Shown here piece by piece: positions 52,985 to 64,000 of a stretch of 64,000 nucleotides of DNA. The notes below the pieces were generated by a model. It was not told the DNA's origin and did not search any database. It was given only the letters and a program-made list of their open reading frames with translations. Every line of letters begins with the position of its first letter. The first letter of the stretch is position 1. The stretch comes from Pseudoips prasinana (Eukaryota; Arthropoda; Insecta; Lepidoptera; Nolidae), in contig OX621258.1 of assembly GCA_951640165.1 (NCBI GenBank), forward strand, positions 10,501,501 through 10,565,500. The letters are read 5' to 3'. The position numbers were made by a program, and so were the translations under genes.

Positions 52985-53230
52985 AACATGTCCCCTATAT
53001 TCCCTCAGTTATAATCATCATCATAACAGACAAAAGCCATGGATATGCCATAATATTACGCTTTTACGCCACGCTTGGAAGACGGGTTGGCGATCGCAGT
53101 AACTAGTACTCAGAAAGTAGCTGCTGCCCGTCCCATGGCAGTTATTCCCTCGGCTCGACTTCTACGCCCCCCGCATGAGATGGGGTGATGATATTCTGAT
53201 ACTCGACGCCGTCACAACACAGATTTGTAT
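52985..53230 (+). mobile_element. Dispersed retroelement fragment
   Basis: Same module as 44990-45232: GCCACGCTTGGAAGACGGGT, GCTGCTGCCCGTCCCATGGC and GAGATGGGGTGATGATATTC. Confidence 0.65.
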
Positions 53231-53506
53231 TTAAAACAATTAAAAATACCTTAAGATATACAAAGGTTACTGGCTAAGAGAGGAAGAGAAAAAGAGACTG
53301 TGTGCTCCTACCTCTATTTCTTTGGCATCTACAGTTATATACGAAATGTAACTCTCTTTCTATCTTTACTAACTCATAGCTCCCTCTCAATTTCTTTTCC
53401 GTTCGACTCGCCCTATCACACTTTTCGTAACGTACTCGTTACGCAATTAACAGCTTATTCTCAAAGTCAAAGGAGCGTAACGAAGTATTACTTTAAAGAA
53501 ATTGCC

Positions 53507-53705
53507 TGCAAGTGTGACGCAGCGGTTAAGACAATGGCCTCACCACTTTGTGTCCTGGGCTCGACCCCCTGCAGTACAACTATTTCTGTGACCCATAGAT
53601 AGTTGTGTGAGAGTCTGGATGTATTTTGTTTCTGTCAATTATATGTTTGTTAAGTACAGGGATATATTTCCCGTGCGGGCGTTGTCTTTTGAAAAGAAAC
53701 AACTA
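53507..53705 (+). mobile_element. tRNA-derived SINE, family 2
   Basis: A-box-like GTGTGACGCAGCGGTTAAGA and B-box-like GGGCTCGACCCCC, then a body and the GTTAAGTACAGGGATATATT TCCC tail. Confidence 0.65.
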
Positions 53706-53976
53706 ATTTAAATAGTCTACTAAAATGATAATAAACAGTAATGTAGTGAAATCTTTAACGGGTGCCTCACGAAATTAATTTTGTGTTGATCTCGGCCAAC
53801 AGTACGACGTAATACGGGTCGTATTAGCCCTGTGGAGATTGTAAACTGTTTGCAGAGTCCAACGTAAAATTAGTTACGTGAGTTACCCGTTACAGTTTAC
53901 GTCAGTTTTAATATAAATATTATTAGATTTGTGTTTACTATAATTTCCATAAAATTAAAGAATTTGATTTGTATAT

Positions 53977-54041
53977 AAGCACTCATTTAATCAGAAGATC
54001 ATTTGTGGACAGCAAATGATCTTCTGATTAAATGAGTGCTT
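53977..54041. repeat. 29-bp perfect hairpin
   Basis: AAGCACTCATTTAATCAGAA GATCATTTG and its exact complement flank a 7-base loop. Confidence 0.85.
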
Positions 54042-54169
54042 CTGATTCTGATTAAATATGTGTATACATTTTTCCCGCAGAGGTATGTTTGTCTTTATGG
54101 CCGCAGGTACTCATTCATCCATAAAAGCAATCATTATTTCATAACTTTACAAAAGGAGACAATAAAACG

Positions 54170-55326
54170 CATAAGAATTATTATATTAAATATGTTTATT
54201 TAACAATTTTATTTATCTTACATAAACTATATCGAAATAGTTAAAAATAGAAAAGTTTACATGGAAAGGCCACCTTAAGTTACACTTATTTAAGAAATAG
54301 AAAAGTATGTTCTCTTCACTAGATATTTATAAGAAATTTAGACGAATTTGAACTTTACAATGAAGATATTAGATATAGTTTTAGTTGAATTTTAGTGAAG
54401 TCCCATTAAAATTGTTTTTATTTCACAACTAATCTCCGAACGTTAGTCATCGGAAACAATTATAACAATATACAATACACAACAAGAAACCAGCAATTAT
54501 TAATAAAAAGAAGTCGAATCAACAATAAATAAAAGCTTATTTTATAAATTTACATTGGAAATAAAAAGGACGAGCTGGCAACACCTAACTTAAATAACAA
54601 CGACATTATTTACATTTACAATTACCAACATTCAAACAAAAATACAATAGTAAATTGTAATAAATGGTTCTTCACTAAAATGTTAATTTCATCAAATTGG
54701 TGTTCTTTGAGCAATAATATCAATTGCTATGAAGCGAATATACTATTAAAACTAACAGCGTTTCTTATACTTTTAAATGGACTCCCCTTGCATAAATAAT
54801 ATTAAATTATCTAATACGTTTAATTGATTTTTCTAGGTTTATTTATTTACACGATTTGATTTTCCCTTTTTGTAGGGTAATTATTGCGAAATATGGGGAA
54901 AGTGGACACATGAATTGACCGAATAATAGTTTACCAGAAAAATATCCTAGACGTTTACAGACCAATTTTGTCTATTATTCGGTTCTTAAATGCTGTAAAA
55001 AACGTCATACAGCACCCAATATATTTTGTTCGATATTTTGGGGTCCACCAGTGCCCCCCACTTGTTCCTAGAGTAGAAGTATGCCTCTTAAAGTTTTGGG
55101 CTTCTCTAGTATCCCATAATAAATTAATAGGCAGAAATATATGTCTAAATGTTTATATTGAAATTAATTACTTACTAACATAAGATAAGACAGTTTATAA
55201 CTAACACAACATAGTCTGAATAAAAAAATATTATTATTATAAATATATATTTTATAAATTCCCTCATATGACATTCGTGTGTACAAAATATAAGTTAAGA
55301 AACGCTGTGCTACATTAATGAGAACA
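54170..55326 (-). other. Probable 3' UTR of the ryanodine receptor gene
   Basis: AT-rich sequence without recognisable repeats follows the stop codon on the minus strand. AATAAA occurs on the minus strand at about 54194-54199. The true end is unknown. Confidence 0.35.
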
Positions 55327-55430
55327 TTACTCTCCCATAATATCCTCGTATTGCTTCCGGAAACAGTCTCCCACGGGGAAGAAGTCCCAACATCTCTGTG
55401 TATACATGTTCCACACGTACGTTTCTTGAC
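55327..55430 (-). CDS. RyR: RyR terminal exon
   Basis: [20 protein letters not shown] to QYEDIMGE and a TAA stop at 55327-55329. Confidence 0.96.
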
Positions 55431-58400
55431 CTGGAAAAAAATATTCATTCATTAGGAATTTACGCTAAATAATGGCTTTCAAATGCATTTTTTTCAACTT
55501 GGGTTATATTATTGTTATATCATAGAAATCTCTATTTTAAAAATAAAATATCCCACGTTTGTGGCTGTTTTGCGTTCAAGAAGTAAAATAATACCACCCG
55601 AAAAAAGTATCTGCGGGTAGGTATGTCAGACCGCACCGACTAAACCCGACCTGCCGTGGACCTCTCTTGGCGCCTGATGGGAGGAGCTCCGGGAACGCGG
55701 GAATGCTATTTTCCAGTGCTCTTCTTTTGCGCCATGTCCCAGATGCTCGGGACACGTACCCCGAGAAAGTTCTGGATGGCCCTCCCCTGTTGCAAACTCC
55801 TGCTAGTCCGGCACATCGACAAACGGTTCCAGCCTGGAGTGCTAATGTGGTTCTGTCCCTATGGCACACTTGATAACATTTCCATCGTTACAAGAATCCC
55901 TGCACGTTACAAGTACTAATGGACGCTTCTGACAACGCTTATGTTGTAGCTGAATTCAGGTTAGGTTCCCATCGACAGGCTAATAAGAAGATTGAAACTA
56001 GGGACATCATTGTCCCTATTTCCATGACAGCGAAATACGGGAAATACATACCTGTATATTCAGTATCAGGTTTATTGATAAGATGCATAAGGAAGAACAT
56101 GTAGTTCGCTAAATTATGCTCCCGTTGCACGTGCGTATCAAACCCGTGTGGAACCTGCAACAAACGTTGTTTATTAGTTTACAATATCTAGAAAGTTTGT
56201 TAAAGGACGACGACTTTGTGTCATACACATTATCCAGGATTTTCTTTATTGTTTTAGGAATAATTAACTGCTACAATATAAAACATACACATATGAGACA
56301 CAAAATTATTAAGTAATGTTGCAGCCCACGACGTTATCCACAGTAAAACACAAACAATTAGTCAATGGGTGCAATAGCAAAGTAAATTCAACTAGTTAAG
56401 ATATACAAAAAATAATAAGAACTAAATAATATCCTATGCTACTAGATAAGCTCCAGCTGATGGGGGTTCGGGGCCATGTTCTGGATATTTTCAAGAGCTA
56501 TTTATCTGATCGTACCCAATGTGTAATCATCAACTCTGTTGTGAGTAACTTGGAACACCTAACCTTTGGGGTCCCACAGGGCTCGATCTTAGGCCCGACG
56601 TTGTTCCAGATATACATAAATGGTCTCTGTAATCTCTCCATCCAAAATTGCAATATCTACACTTATGCGGATGACACAGCTCTGATTATAAGTGGTGGTA
56701 ACTGGTTAGAAGTTAACCAAAATGCAGAATTAGCAATGAAAAGAGTAATGTCCTGGTTCTGTTTCAATAAACTGACCCTTAACATCGAAAAGACTAATTT
56801 TGTACCGTTCTCGATGAAAGCCAACTCCCTTCCTCCAGTTGAGAGTTTTGTTATTAGAGTTCACTCGTGCTCACCTCTCACAGACGACTGCTCGTGTAAT
56901 ACATTAAAAAGACGTACTAACGTCAAGTACCTTGGAGTCACAATAAATGAAAATCTGAATTGGACCACGCATTTATCTCACTTAACATCTCGTATAAGAA
57001 AATTAATATATGTATTTAAGAAACTCCGAAACAGTGCTGACCTCCCTACATTAAAACTAGCATACTTTTCTTTATGTCAGTCTATAATTACCTACTGCAT
57101 ATGTGTGTGGGGCGGATGTCCAAAAACTTCAATAATAAACACTGAAAGAGCCCAAAGAGCGGTGCTAAAGATCATGACCTCAAAGCCCATCAGATACCCG
57201 ACCTGCAACCTGTATGCTGATACCAAAGTCCTCTCTGTGAGAAAACTATTTGTGCTCCACACTATACTTCGGATGCATACATCATACAACCAAAATACCG
57301 AATTCATCTTCAGCAAACGTAAAATCACTAATATATTCAAGACGTACAATCATAAATCCACTCTGGCAAAAAGACACTATAATGTAATTGGTACACACTT
57401 ATACAACATTTCTCACAAAACACTCAATATCTTCAAACTAACCAAACACAAATGTAGAACAATGGCTTATAGCTCTCAACTACGAGGAGACTGAGAATCT
57501 TCTCAGATCTCACTGATTTTATCTGCAAATACACATTATAATCCCACATTCCCTCACGTACCACACACACACACATACACACTCACATACACACACACAC
57601 AGAGGCTTATCCTACGCCTATTACATAGCTAAATTGTAATTGTGTAATATGAGAGAGAACTCCTTGGCTTCCATTTTACAAGTTCTCACTTAGTTTGGAA
57701 GTCAAGAGTCCATTTTAATTTGTTACGACTATGTACTCTTTGGTGCCAATAAAAACATTTTGATTTTTTGATTTTGATCCTGGGACATTATTCACACACG
57801 GCCATCTGATTCCAAACTCAGCAGAGCTTGTACTATGGAAACCAGATAACTGATATATTACATACACTAATTATTTTATATAAATATATACTTAAATCAC
57901 ACTAATTTTATAAGGCGAAAGTTAGTGTTGTGTTTGTTACTTATTCACGTCTAAACGGCTAGAGCGATTTTAATAAAATTTGGTATGGAGTTAGCTTACA
58001 CCCTGGATTAACACATAGGCATATACTTTATAACGTTTAACGCGGGTAATAATAACACCCAGACTCAGAACAAACAGATATATTCATGCATACAAATATC
58101 TGTCCTGCGTGAGCTATTGCATATATATGAGCGAGAGAATCCACAACCCGCCCCTCAACCGGCATCGTATTTTTTGTGAAGACAGAAATAAATATATAAA
58201 AAAAATATACTTACTTTATCAAAGTAGTCTTTATTAATGCCACATATGAAGCAGTTTGACTCCATGTCCTCCTTCACTGACTCCAGCTGGTCACGGAGCT
58301 CACCGAACGCGTCGATGATCAAACCTGTAACAATGCAATACAGATTATTTAAACACCCCCAAAAATTGATAGCCAAGTTAAGTATCATAATCCTATAAAT

Positions 58401-61400
58401 ATTATAAATGCGAAACTTTGTGGGTGTATGGATGCGTGTTACTATTTCTCGCATAATCTACCGAACGGATTTTGATGAAACTTTGTAGTAATATTGCTTA
58501 TAATATGCGAATAATACTTAGCAAAAAATTTATGAAGTTTAACGTGGGTAATACCATATTCATGTGTGCTGAATTTCCTTTTAAGAATACTAATTTTTTT
58601 CTATAGAATAACATGGCAAATAGAGGGTCACCAGACATCTCTACCTTGAAAAGAATCTTATTTTAAAAAATTTTATTGTACCATATTTATTTCCTGTTTT
58701 AAAATATCCTGTTAACATCTGCCAGACATCCCGCTACGGCAAAAAACAAAATTGTGTTCTTCTATTATATGTTTGTAAAGTACACCGCGATAAATGGAAT
58801 CAATTTCTTCGTGCGTTGTCTTTAAAAAAAAGTGATTACTTACCCTGCAAGATAGCCAACAGGATGACAATGATGAAGAAGAAGAACGTGATGTCGAAGA
58901 TGATGCGGTACACCTCCGAGTCGTCGCCGTCGGGCGGCTCCAGCTCGTCGCCGATACCGCCGCCGGCGCGCACGCCCTTGTACAGGTTGAACACGAAGCA
59001 CTGCAAATAAACCAATGTGTTTAAAAAAACCCATCATAAACCAACTACAAAATATTCCTTGTATTATGGATGCGAGTGTAAAGTTGATGTAAATTAAAAC
59101 TACTAAACAACCATACCGATATTTATGTGGCAACACCAAGTGACGTTTGACAGGAAGACGGATCGGCACTTTTTTCTGGATCGCGATAGGAGTTGGTAGT
59201 GTCAAAATTACGTCGTACTAAAATATATATTCAAAGAGAATATTAGTCTAAGTGGGTCTAGCCAGAGACTTTATATCTAAATGTATGTTTCTCATTAAGA
59301 AGAATTAGAATAATTTGATAAAGTGAATCATACATACATACATAGACTCACGCCTGTTTCCCAGAGGGGTAGGCAGAGACAACGGATTTCCATTTGTCAC
59401 GATCTTTGCATACTTCTTTTGCCTCGATTACTGTCATTATATTCTTCATACATGCTCGCCGGTTTAGGGTACTTCTGACCTGCCCTTTCTTGAGAACATC
59501 TCCAATTTGGTCAGAGAATGTTCGACGTGGTCTTCCCCTTCCGGTTGTCCCATTCACACAGGCCAGGTATACTTCTTTTGTCAATCTTCTTTCATTCATC
59601 CTTTCTAAATGGCCAAACCATCTCAGCATGCCTTTTTCAATCTTTGTGACTACATCCTCTTTCACACCACAACGCTCTCTTACATCAGTATTTCGAATTC
59701 TGTCTCTCAAAGTCACACCACACATACTTCTCAGAGCTCTCATTTCCACTGCATTTATTTTACTTTCATTCTTTTTCTGCCATACCCAACTTTCACTTCC
59801 ATACATTAAAGTTGGCACTAACACTCCATCGTGCACGGCTAGTCGAGCCTTCTTTGATACTTGCCGGCTACTCATAAAGGCGTGTAGTGCCCCATTCACT
59901 CTGTTCCCCGCATTTACTCTTCTAACAATATCTTTTTCATATTTCCCATCTCTCGTAAACAAAGTTCCCAAATATACAAACTCATTCACCTGTTCGACTT
60001 TCTCTCCTCCAATCACAATATCACACGTTGTCGTGTATTCATTCCTCTCAAATACCATTACTTTCGTCTTACCTACATTCATTTTCATCCCTTTCCTTTC
60101 AAAAGATTCATGCATACTTGTTACCATCACCTGCAACTCGTCCGCCGATGATGCAAGTAAAACTTGATCATCAGCGTAAAGCAGACATTTGATGAGTATC
60201 TCATTCAGCCTTACACCGCATTCACTTTCTTTCAAATCTTTTAAACAGCTATCCATGAATAGGTTAAACAACCACGGTGACGCTACACATCCCTGTCTAA
60301 CACCCTTTTGGATGCTAAACCACTCGGTGTATGACCCGTTAATCCTCACGCAAGCTCTGGAATCCCTATAAAGAGATTTTAGTGCTTGAACAAAGTTGTC
60401 GTTCAACCCATACATGGACAGTACCGACCATAGTTCACTCCTCAACACTCTATCGTAGGCCTTTTCTAAGTCTACGAAGGCACAGTAAACCTTTTGGTTT
60501 TTGCCCAAAAACTTCTCTACTATGCTTCGCAGAGAAAAGACCTGATCCGTGCATCCCATTCCTTTCCGAAAACCTGCCTGTGCATCCCATATTTTCGCAT
60601 CGGTTTCTTTCACAACTCTTTCAACCAATACTTTTGCATACAACTTACCAACGACGCTGAGTAGACTAATGCCCCTATAGTTTTTACAGTCTTGCCGTGA
60701 GCCTTTCCCTTTGTAAAGAGGTACGATGACAGCCTTGCACCAATCACTTGGCACTTGGCCGGTGGTATAGCATAAATTGAATAGGCTGCACAGCTGACTC
60801 GCTATGACGCCATGTCCAGCCTTCAGCATCTCGGAAGTTATCCTGTCATACCCTGGTGACTTACCTGATTTCATACCCTTAATAGCTTTCACAATCTCAT
60901 CCATACCAATGTCATCTTTACATTTGTTCTTGTCTATACTTAGTGAACTACGTTCACTCTCTGTTACACCTCTTTCATACAAACTTTCAAAATACTCCTT
61001 CCAACGTTTTAACACGCATTCTTCCCCTTTCACTATATTTCCATCTTGGTCTCGTATGGATTTCAGTTCTGAGGTTTGAGTTATGCCTCTTACTGATCTA
61101 ACGGATTTCCAGAAAAACTTAATGTTCGTCTGAAAATCCTTAGACAACCTTCTATCAAAATTATCCTTTTGTTAATTTTTCTTTTCATTCACCACATCCT
61201 TTACAATTCCTTTCATTTTCCTATAATCATTCCAGGCCCTTTCTATATCCTCATTCGTCGCCTTATGCATTCGTTCGTTTGCTCTGGTGGCTAGCCAGTC
61301 TAACCCCGCTTTCTTCTTTTCACATACAACTTTTTGTACCCTTTTATCCCACCAAATATTCTTCATCTTTCTTCCTCTTCGTCTCTTTATTACACCACAT

Positions 61401-63392
61401 ACTTCACCAGCTACACTCACCACACCTTCTTTGACTACCTTCCATAGCTCTTCTACTTCTCTTATGTCTTCAGATCCCTCAAACTTCTCAACCAACTTAC
61501 TTTTGTACTCATTTGCCACGTCTTCCTCTTGCAGTTCCTCTACTTTTATTCTCTCTAGTACACTTTTAGTCTCAGGGATTCGGTGGCGCCATCCTTTGAA
61601 TAGACCACGTATTCGGCTCATTACCAGAAAGTGGTCTGTATGGATTGCGGTCCCACGAGAGACTCTTGTGTCTAGAACATTCTTTCTCAGTCTTTCATCT
61701 ACAATCACGAAGTCAATCATACTCTTTCTCACATTTTTCCTCTCTCGTGTAAACGTATGTATTCTTTTATGTTCAAACATAGTATTTGTAACACAAAGAC
61801 CCCATTCCAAACATATCTCAAGCAGACTGTACCCATTCTCATTCTCACTCTCGTCACCGAATTGACCTAGTACTCTTTCAAAACCATCACGTTTTACCCC
61901 AACCCGTCCATTAAAATCACCTAACATTATTACGCTTTCATTATACTGACTTAACCGCAACACATCTCTCAGGGTCTCCCAGAATGCCTTTCTTTCCTCT
62001 TGTTCTCGGTGTATTACAACTGCACCCATATCTACAGGAGCGTACACTCCTACTAGGAAGATACGGGTCATACCAACTTTCATTCTCAACCACATTACTC
62101 TTGCGTTCACGCATTCAAACTCAGTCACACACTCAGACATACTTGTGGAAAGAATGAGACCCACACCTTGGCAACCTCTGGTGGTGTTCGGTACTCCAGA
62201 CCAATACGCCGTGTATTGTCCGTGTGTTGTAGTATCACACCCTTTCCGCTTCGTCTCATTCACACACAACACATCGATCCGCTTTTCACTCATCAGCTGA
62301 CATACTTCGTCCATCTTACCTTCTATTCCTCCTCCCACATTCAACGTAGCAAAACGGCTCTCCGTTGGCCACTTTTCGCCTCTCCGGGAAACGAGACGTG
62401 ACGGGTGGCGGACCACGTCGCCGCCATTTGAAGGATTAAAATGAATTATATCCATTGCGTTCCCACGAGTATTAGGGACTAAACGGTCCACCCTCGCAGA
62501 GCCCTATACGGAGGTAAGGCGGATCCTTGCTGTGTCCTATGACCGCCAACATAGACACCCTCCGTTATCGACCAGAATACCCTCTGGCCAAGGATCCCTC
62601 AGCACGGGTCGGATAACACCTTGGATCGGGGTTTTGTTTCAGGTATGCTCCCTCGGACTAAATAGCTCACTTGTGCTCGTCCCCTGCGTCTCGGTGAGCG
62701 TACAGTAAGCCAGCTAACTCTGCCTGTGAGCGCCGCCGTTGGTATGCATAATTATGCCTACTCTTCCGCCGCCGCTCTAAGTTACTATCCTGTACTGATA
62801 GTAACTATGCTATCGTAGGCCTCTGATGAATCCTAAGATTCTAGAGCCCCCGATAGAGGCAGTTTAAGGTCATACCCGGGACCAAGTGACAAAGTGAATC
62901 ATTATTATTTATAAATAGAAAATCGTTACCCGGCGTCATTCAATATTAACTAAGCACAGACCTATTCATACTTGTTGACTTAAGACTTAGAAGTGAGCTT
63001 TATCTCCTGCTTAAGTTTCTATTACTACAAACGAAAGGTATAAACAAATTCAACTAGGCGCTTAGATTAGCAATACTTATCACTCCATAACGACAAAAAC
63101 CAATTAAGCAAGGCATACTCTTCTAAAGCACCAACTTGTTCGTACGTTTCGTTTTTGCAATCTCCTACTAAAACCTCTAGAAGTAAAATTATTACGGTGA
63201 CGCTAACTCGAGGCGTTACTAATACGTCAATACTTCATCTACACAAATTTAATCACTCACCGTAAGCATATCATGGCAGTTCCTATTGACTTCATCGTCC
63301 TCTTCTTGCACGTAGAACTTGCGGAAGAAATTGAAAGCGATCACAGTGTAAATGTACACAATTATCGTTAGCAGCATCACAGTCAATACGAG
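55327..63392 (-). CDS. RyR: Ryanodine receptor, last six exons (5' partial)
   Basis: It encodes the C-terminal 201 residues of the ER/SR calcium-release channel. Exons on the minus strand, in order, are 63261-63392, 58844-59000, 58215-58324, 56052-56154 and 55327-55430, five in total as listed here; phases and GT/AG sites all agree. In order the protein shows S5 ([19 protein letters not shown]), the turret, the selectivity filter [12 protein letters not shown]6 ([18 protein letters not shown]), the cytosolic C-terminal domain with its zinc-binding CFICG and [13 protein letters not shown], and the end [19 protein letters not shown] before TAA. No frame breaks. The exon carrying S1-S4, where diamide-insecticide resistance changes are known in moths, lies beyond 64000. 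Correction to the call: five exons are visible. Confidence 0.96.
55600..55915. other. GC-rich unidentified segment in the last RyR intron
   Basis: A ~270-bp GC-rich block is open on both strands for 85-97 codons, but the translations match nothing I know. It is probably a retroelement fragment. Confidence 0.3.
56052..56154 (-). CDS. RyR: RyR penultimate exon
   Basis: [20 protein letters not shown] to NKPDTEYT; donor GTATGT. Confidence 0.96.
56436..57775 (+). mobile_element. 5'-truncated LINE, antisense in the RyR intron
   Basis: A 352-codon open frame (56436-57494) contains [20 protein letters not shown], the catalytic [30 protein letters not shown] and a C-terminal region. The endonuclease and the N-terminal fingers are missing. 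The 3' UTR has a CA-rich run and ends in TTTTGATTTTTTGATTTTGA. The motifs fit a CR1/Jockey-like non-LTR element. Confidence 0.85.
57561..57603. repeat. (CA)n-rich microsatellite
   Basis: Interrupted ACACACAC runs within the LINE 3' UTR. Confidence 0.85.
57778..58120 (-). mobile_element. Family 1 SINE interrupted by a Helitron-like fragment
   Basis: The tail CCTGGGACATTATTCACACA and body block at 58066-58115 match 4268-4500. Between them, 57899-58060 carries GGCGAAAGTTAGTGTTGTGT, AATTTGGTATGGAGTTAGC and GTTTAACGCGGGTAA of a Helitron-like element. Confidence 0.55.
58215..58324 (-). CDS. RyR: RyR exon, S6 end to C-terminal domain
   Basis: [20 protein letters not shown], then [13 protein letters not shown]. 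Confidence 0.96.
58390..58560 (+). mobile_element. Helitron-like fragment
   Basis: ATAATCCTATAAATATTATA AATGCGAAA is the usual 5' end, followed by ACGGATTTTGATGAAACTTT and AAGTTTAACGTGGGTAATAC. Confidence 0.55.
58765..58830 (+). mobile_element. Family 2 SINE tail
   Basis: TATATGTTTGTAAAGTACAC CGCGATAAATGG matches the tail at 19023. Confidence 0.5.
58844..59000 (-). CDS. RyR: RyR exon with selectivity filter and S6
   Basis: [20 protein letters not shown] to ILLAILQ. Third codon positions are almost all G or C, unlike the neighbouring exons. Confidence 0.96.
59332..62890 (-). mobile_element. Nearly full-length RTE-type non-LTR retrotransposon
   Basis: About 3.56 kb in the RyR intron, in the same orientation as the gene. 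A 12-bp duplication AAAGTGAATCAT flanks it (59320-59331 and 62891-62902). The 3' end is a short (ATGT)n tail, usual for RTE elements. The 5' ~400 bp upstream of the ORF are GC-rich. A truncated relative is at 18527. Confidence 0.88.
59348..62491 (-). pseudogene. RTE polyprotein (endonuclease + reverse transcriptase), one in-frame stop
   Basis: One frame of about 1048 codons starts with [14 protein letters not shown] at 62491. The N-terminal part is an apurinic-type endonuclease with [22 protein letters not shown] and HTDHFLV. The reverse transcriptase follows with [61 protein letters not shown] and [11 protein letters not shown], then a C-terminal block with [10 protein letters not shown] single TAA at 61172-61174 (after NEKKN) separates the two domains; reading resumes in the same frame. 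Otherwise intact, so recently active. Confidence 0.9.
63261..63392 (-). CDS. RyR: RyR exon with S5
   Basis: 44 codons, [20 protein letters not shown] to NRNCHDMLT, phase 0 at both ends. Confidence 0.95.
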
Positions 63393-64000
63393 CTGGAAAA
63401 ATAATGATTGCCGTTACACTGTGGAATTTTCTTATGCCGGTAATATTGGAAGCTGGGGGCCTACTCTCTTTCTCCGAATCGAAACTTCGTTAACGAACTA
63501 TATTGAAACGAAGTTTTGCAAGTGACCCTACTCTAATTCATATTCGGATTCACACTTGTAGTTCGCTTCCATAGACTATTTTACGTGAACGATTGTTTTG
63601 AACTATATAGTGCGGAAATTTTAGTTTCTCATTTTGGTAAACTACGATTTGTACATTTTTTAAAATAATTAAATGAATTGGCTTTGTATTTTAATTTTAA
63701 ATTAATATTGTAGTTTTATAAGCATTTATTGTTATATTAATGCAGAAATTATAAATACAGAAATTTAAAATATATTTCCAACGATTTCAACCGCGATTAT
63801 ATAAATAACCATTTTACTGACGTTATAAACCGGCTAATGTGAAGAGTACTATTTCATATACGCGATCGGTAGAATATGCGACATTAAAAAACATCCGTAT
63901 ATTCACGCAATGTCATCAAACGCCATAGCAACATAGTTTGTTACATTCTCTTTGGTCAAATTTTGATTGAAGGATTTTTTATTTGGATTCTTTGATAAAT
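63393..64000 (-). other. RyR intron, no feature seen
   Basis: AT-rich sequence upstream of the S5 exon; no exon, repeat or regulatory site could be supported. Confidence 0.6.

Noticed and set aside
61287..61865. 192-codon plus-strand ORF and its neighbours
   Set aside because: Shadow of the RTE endonuclease frame on the opposite strand.
55327..63392. A sixth visible RyR exon
   Set aside because: I first counted six; only five coding exons can be placed in the window (63261-63392, 58844-59000, 58215-58324, 56052-56154, 55327-55430). The summary's 'six' should be read as five.

Overview
This is an AT-rich nuclear genome window from an insect, almost certainly a moth or butterfly. The signs are spliced genes with long intron-borne transposon layers, an insect-type ryanodine receptor, and a repeat set typical of Lepidoptera: RTE fragments with short tandem tails, tRNA-derived SINEs, Helitron-like ends and many hairpin MITEs. 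I see no bacterial or organellar sequence and no CRISPR array. All splice sites below were read by eye from GT/AG boundaries, reading phase and remembered family sequence.

Layout. (1) 635-2131 (+) is the last coding exon of a ZAD C2H2 zinc-finger gene. (2) 2.1-13.3 kb is intergenic and repeat-filled. It holds a 7.65-kb element with ~340-bp terminal inverted repeats (5621-13274), split by a complete copia-type LTR retrotransposon (7544-12005). (3) 13520-37093 (+) is a complete nine-exon gene for the Golgi pH regulator GPHR/GPR89 (463 aa). Its 12.8-kb intron 8 is a nested stack: decayed tandem copies of the end of exon 8, a TA-inserted Tc1/mariner-like element, and inside that a hAT element, a satellite array, a tyrosine-recombinase relic and a truncated LINE. 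(4) 37.3-45.9 kb is intergenic, with a 1.2-kb TIR element carrying a 19-bp minisatellite that is open in all six frames. (5) 45941-52235 (+) is a five-exon model for an unrecognised cysteine-rich protein in which the scaffold CX7CX3CX7CX4C occurs twice; its 3' end has been tandemly copied downstream. (6) 55327-63392 (-) holds the last six exons of the ryanodine receptor gene, from S5 through the selectivity filter and S6 to the stop codon. One intron carries a nearly full-length RTE retrotransposon with a 12-bp target duplication.

The three recognisable host genes (transcription factor, Golgi ion-homeostasis protein, ER calcium channel) have no evident shared pathway. The cysteine-rich gene and the ryanodine receptor gene converge. 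The most informative parts are the cysteine-rich gene, the exon-8 relics in the GPHR intron, and several transposons whose target duplications can be read to the base.
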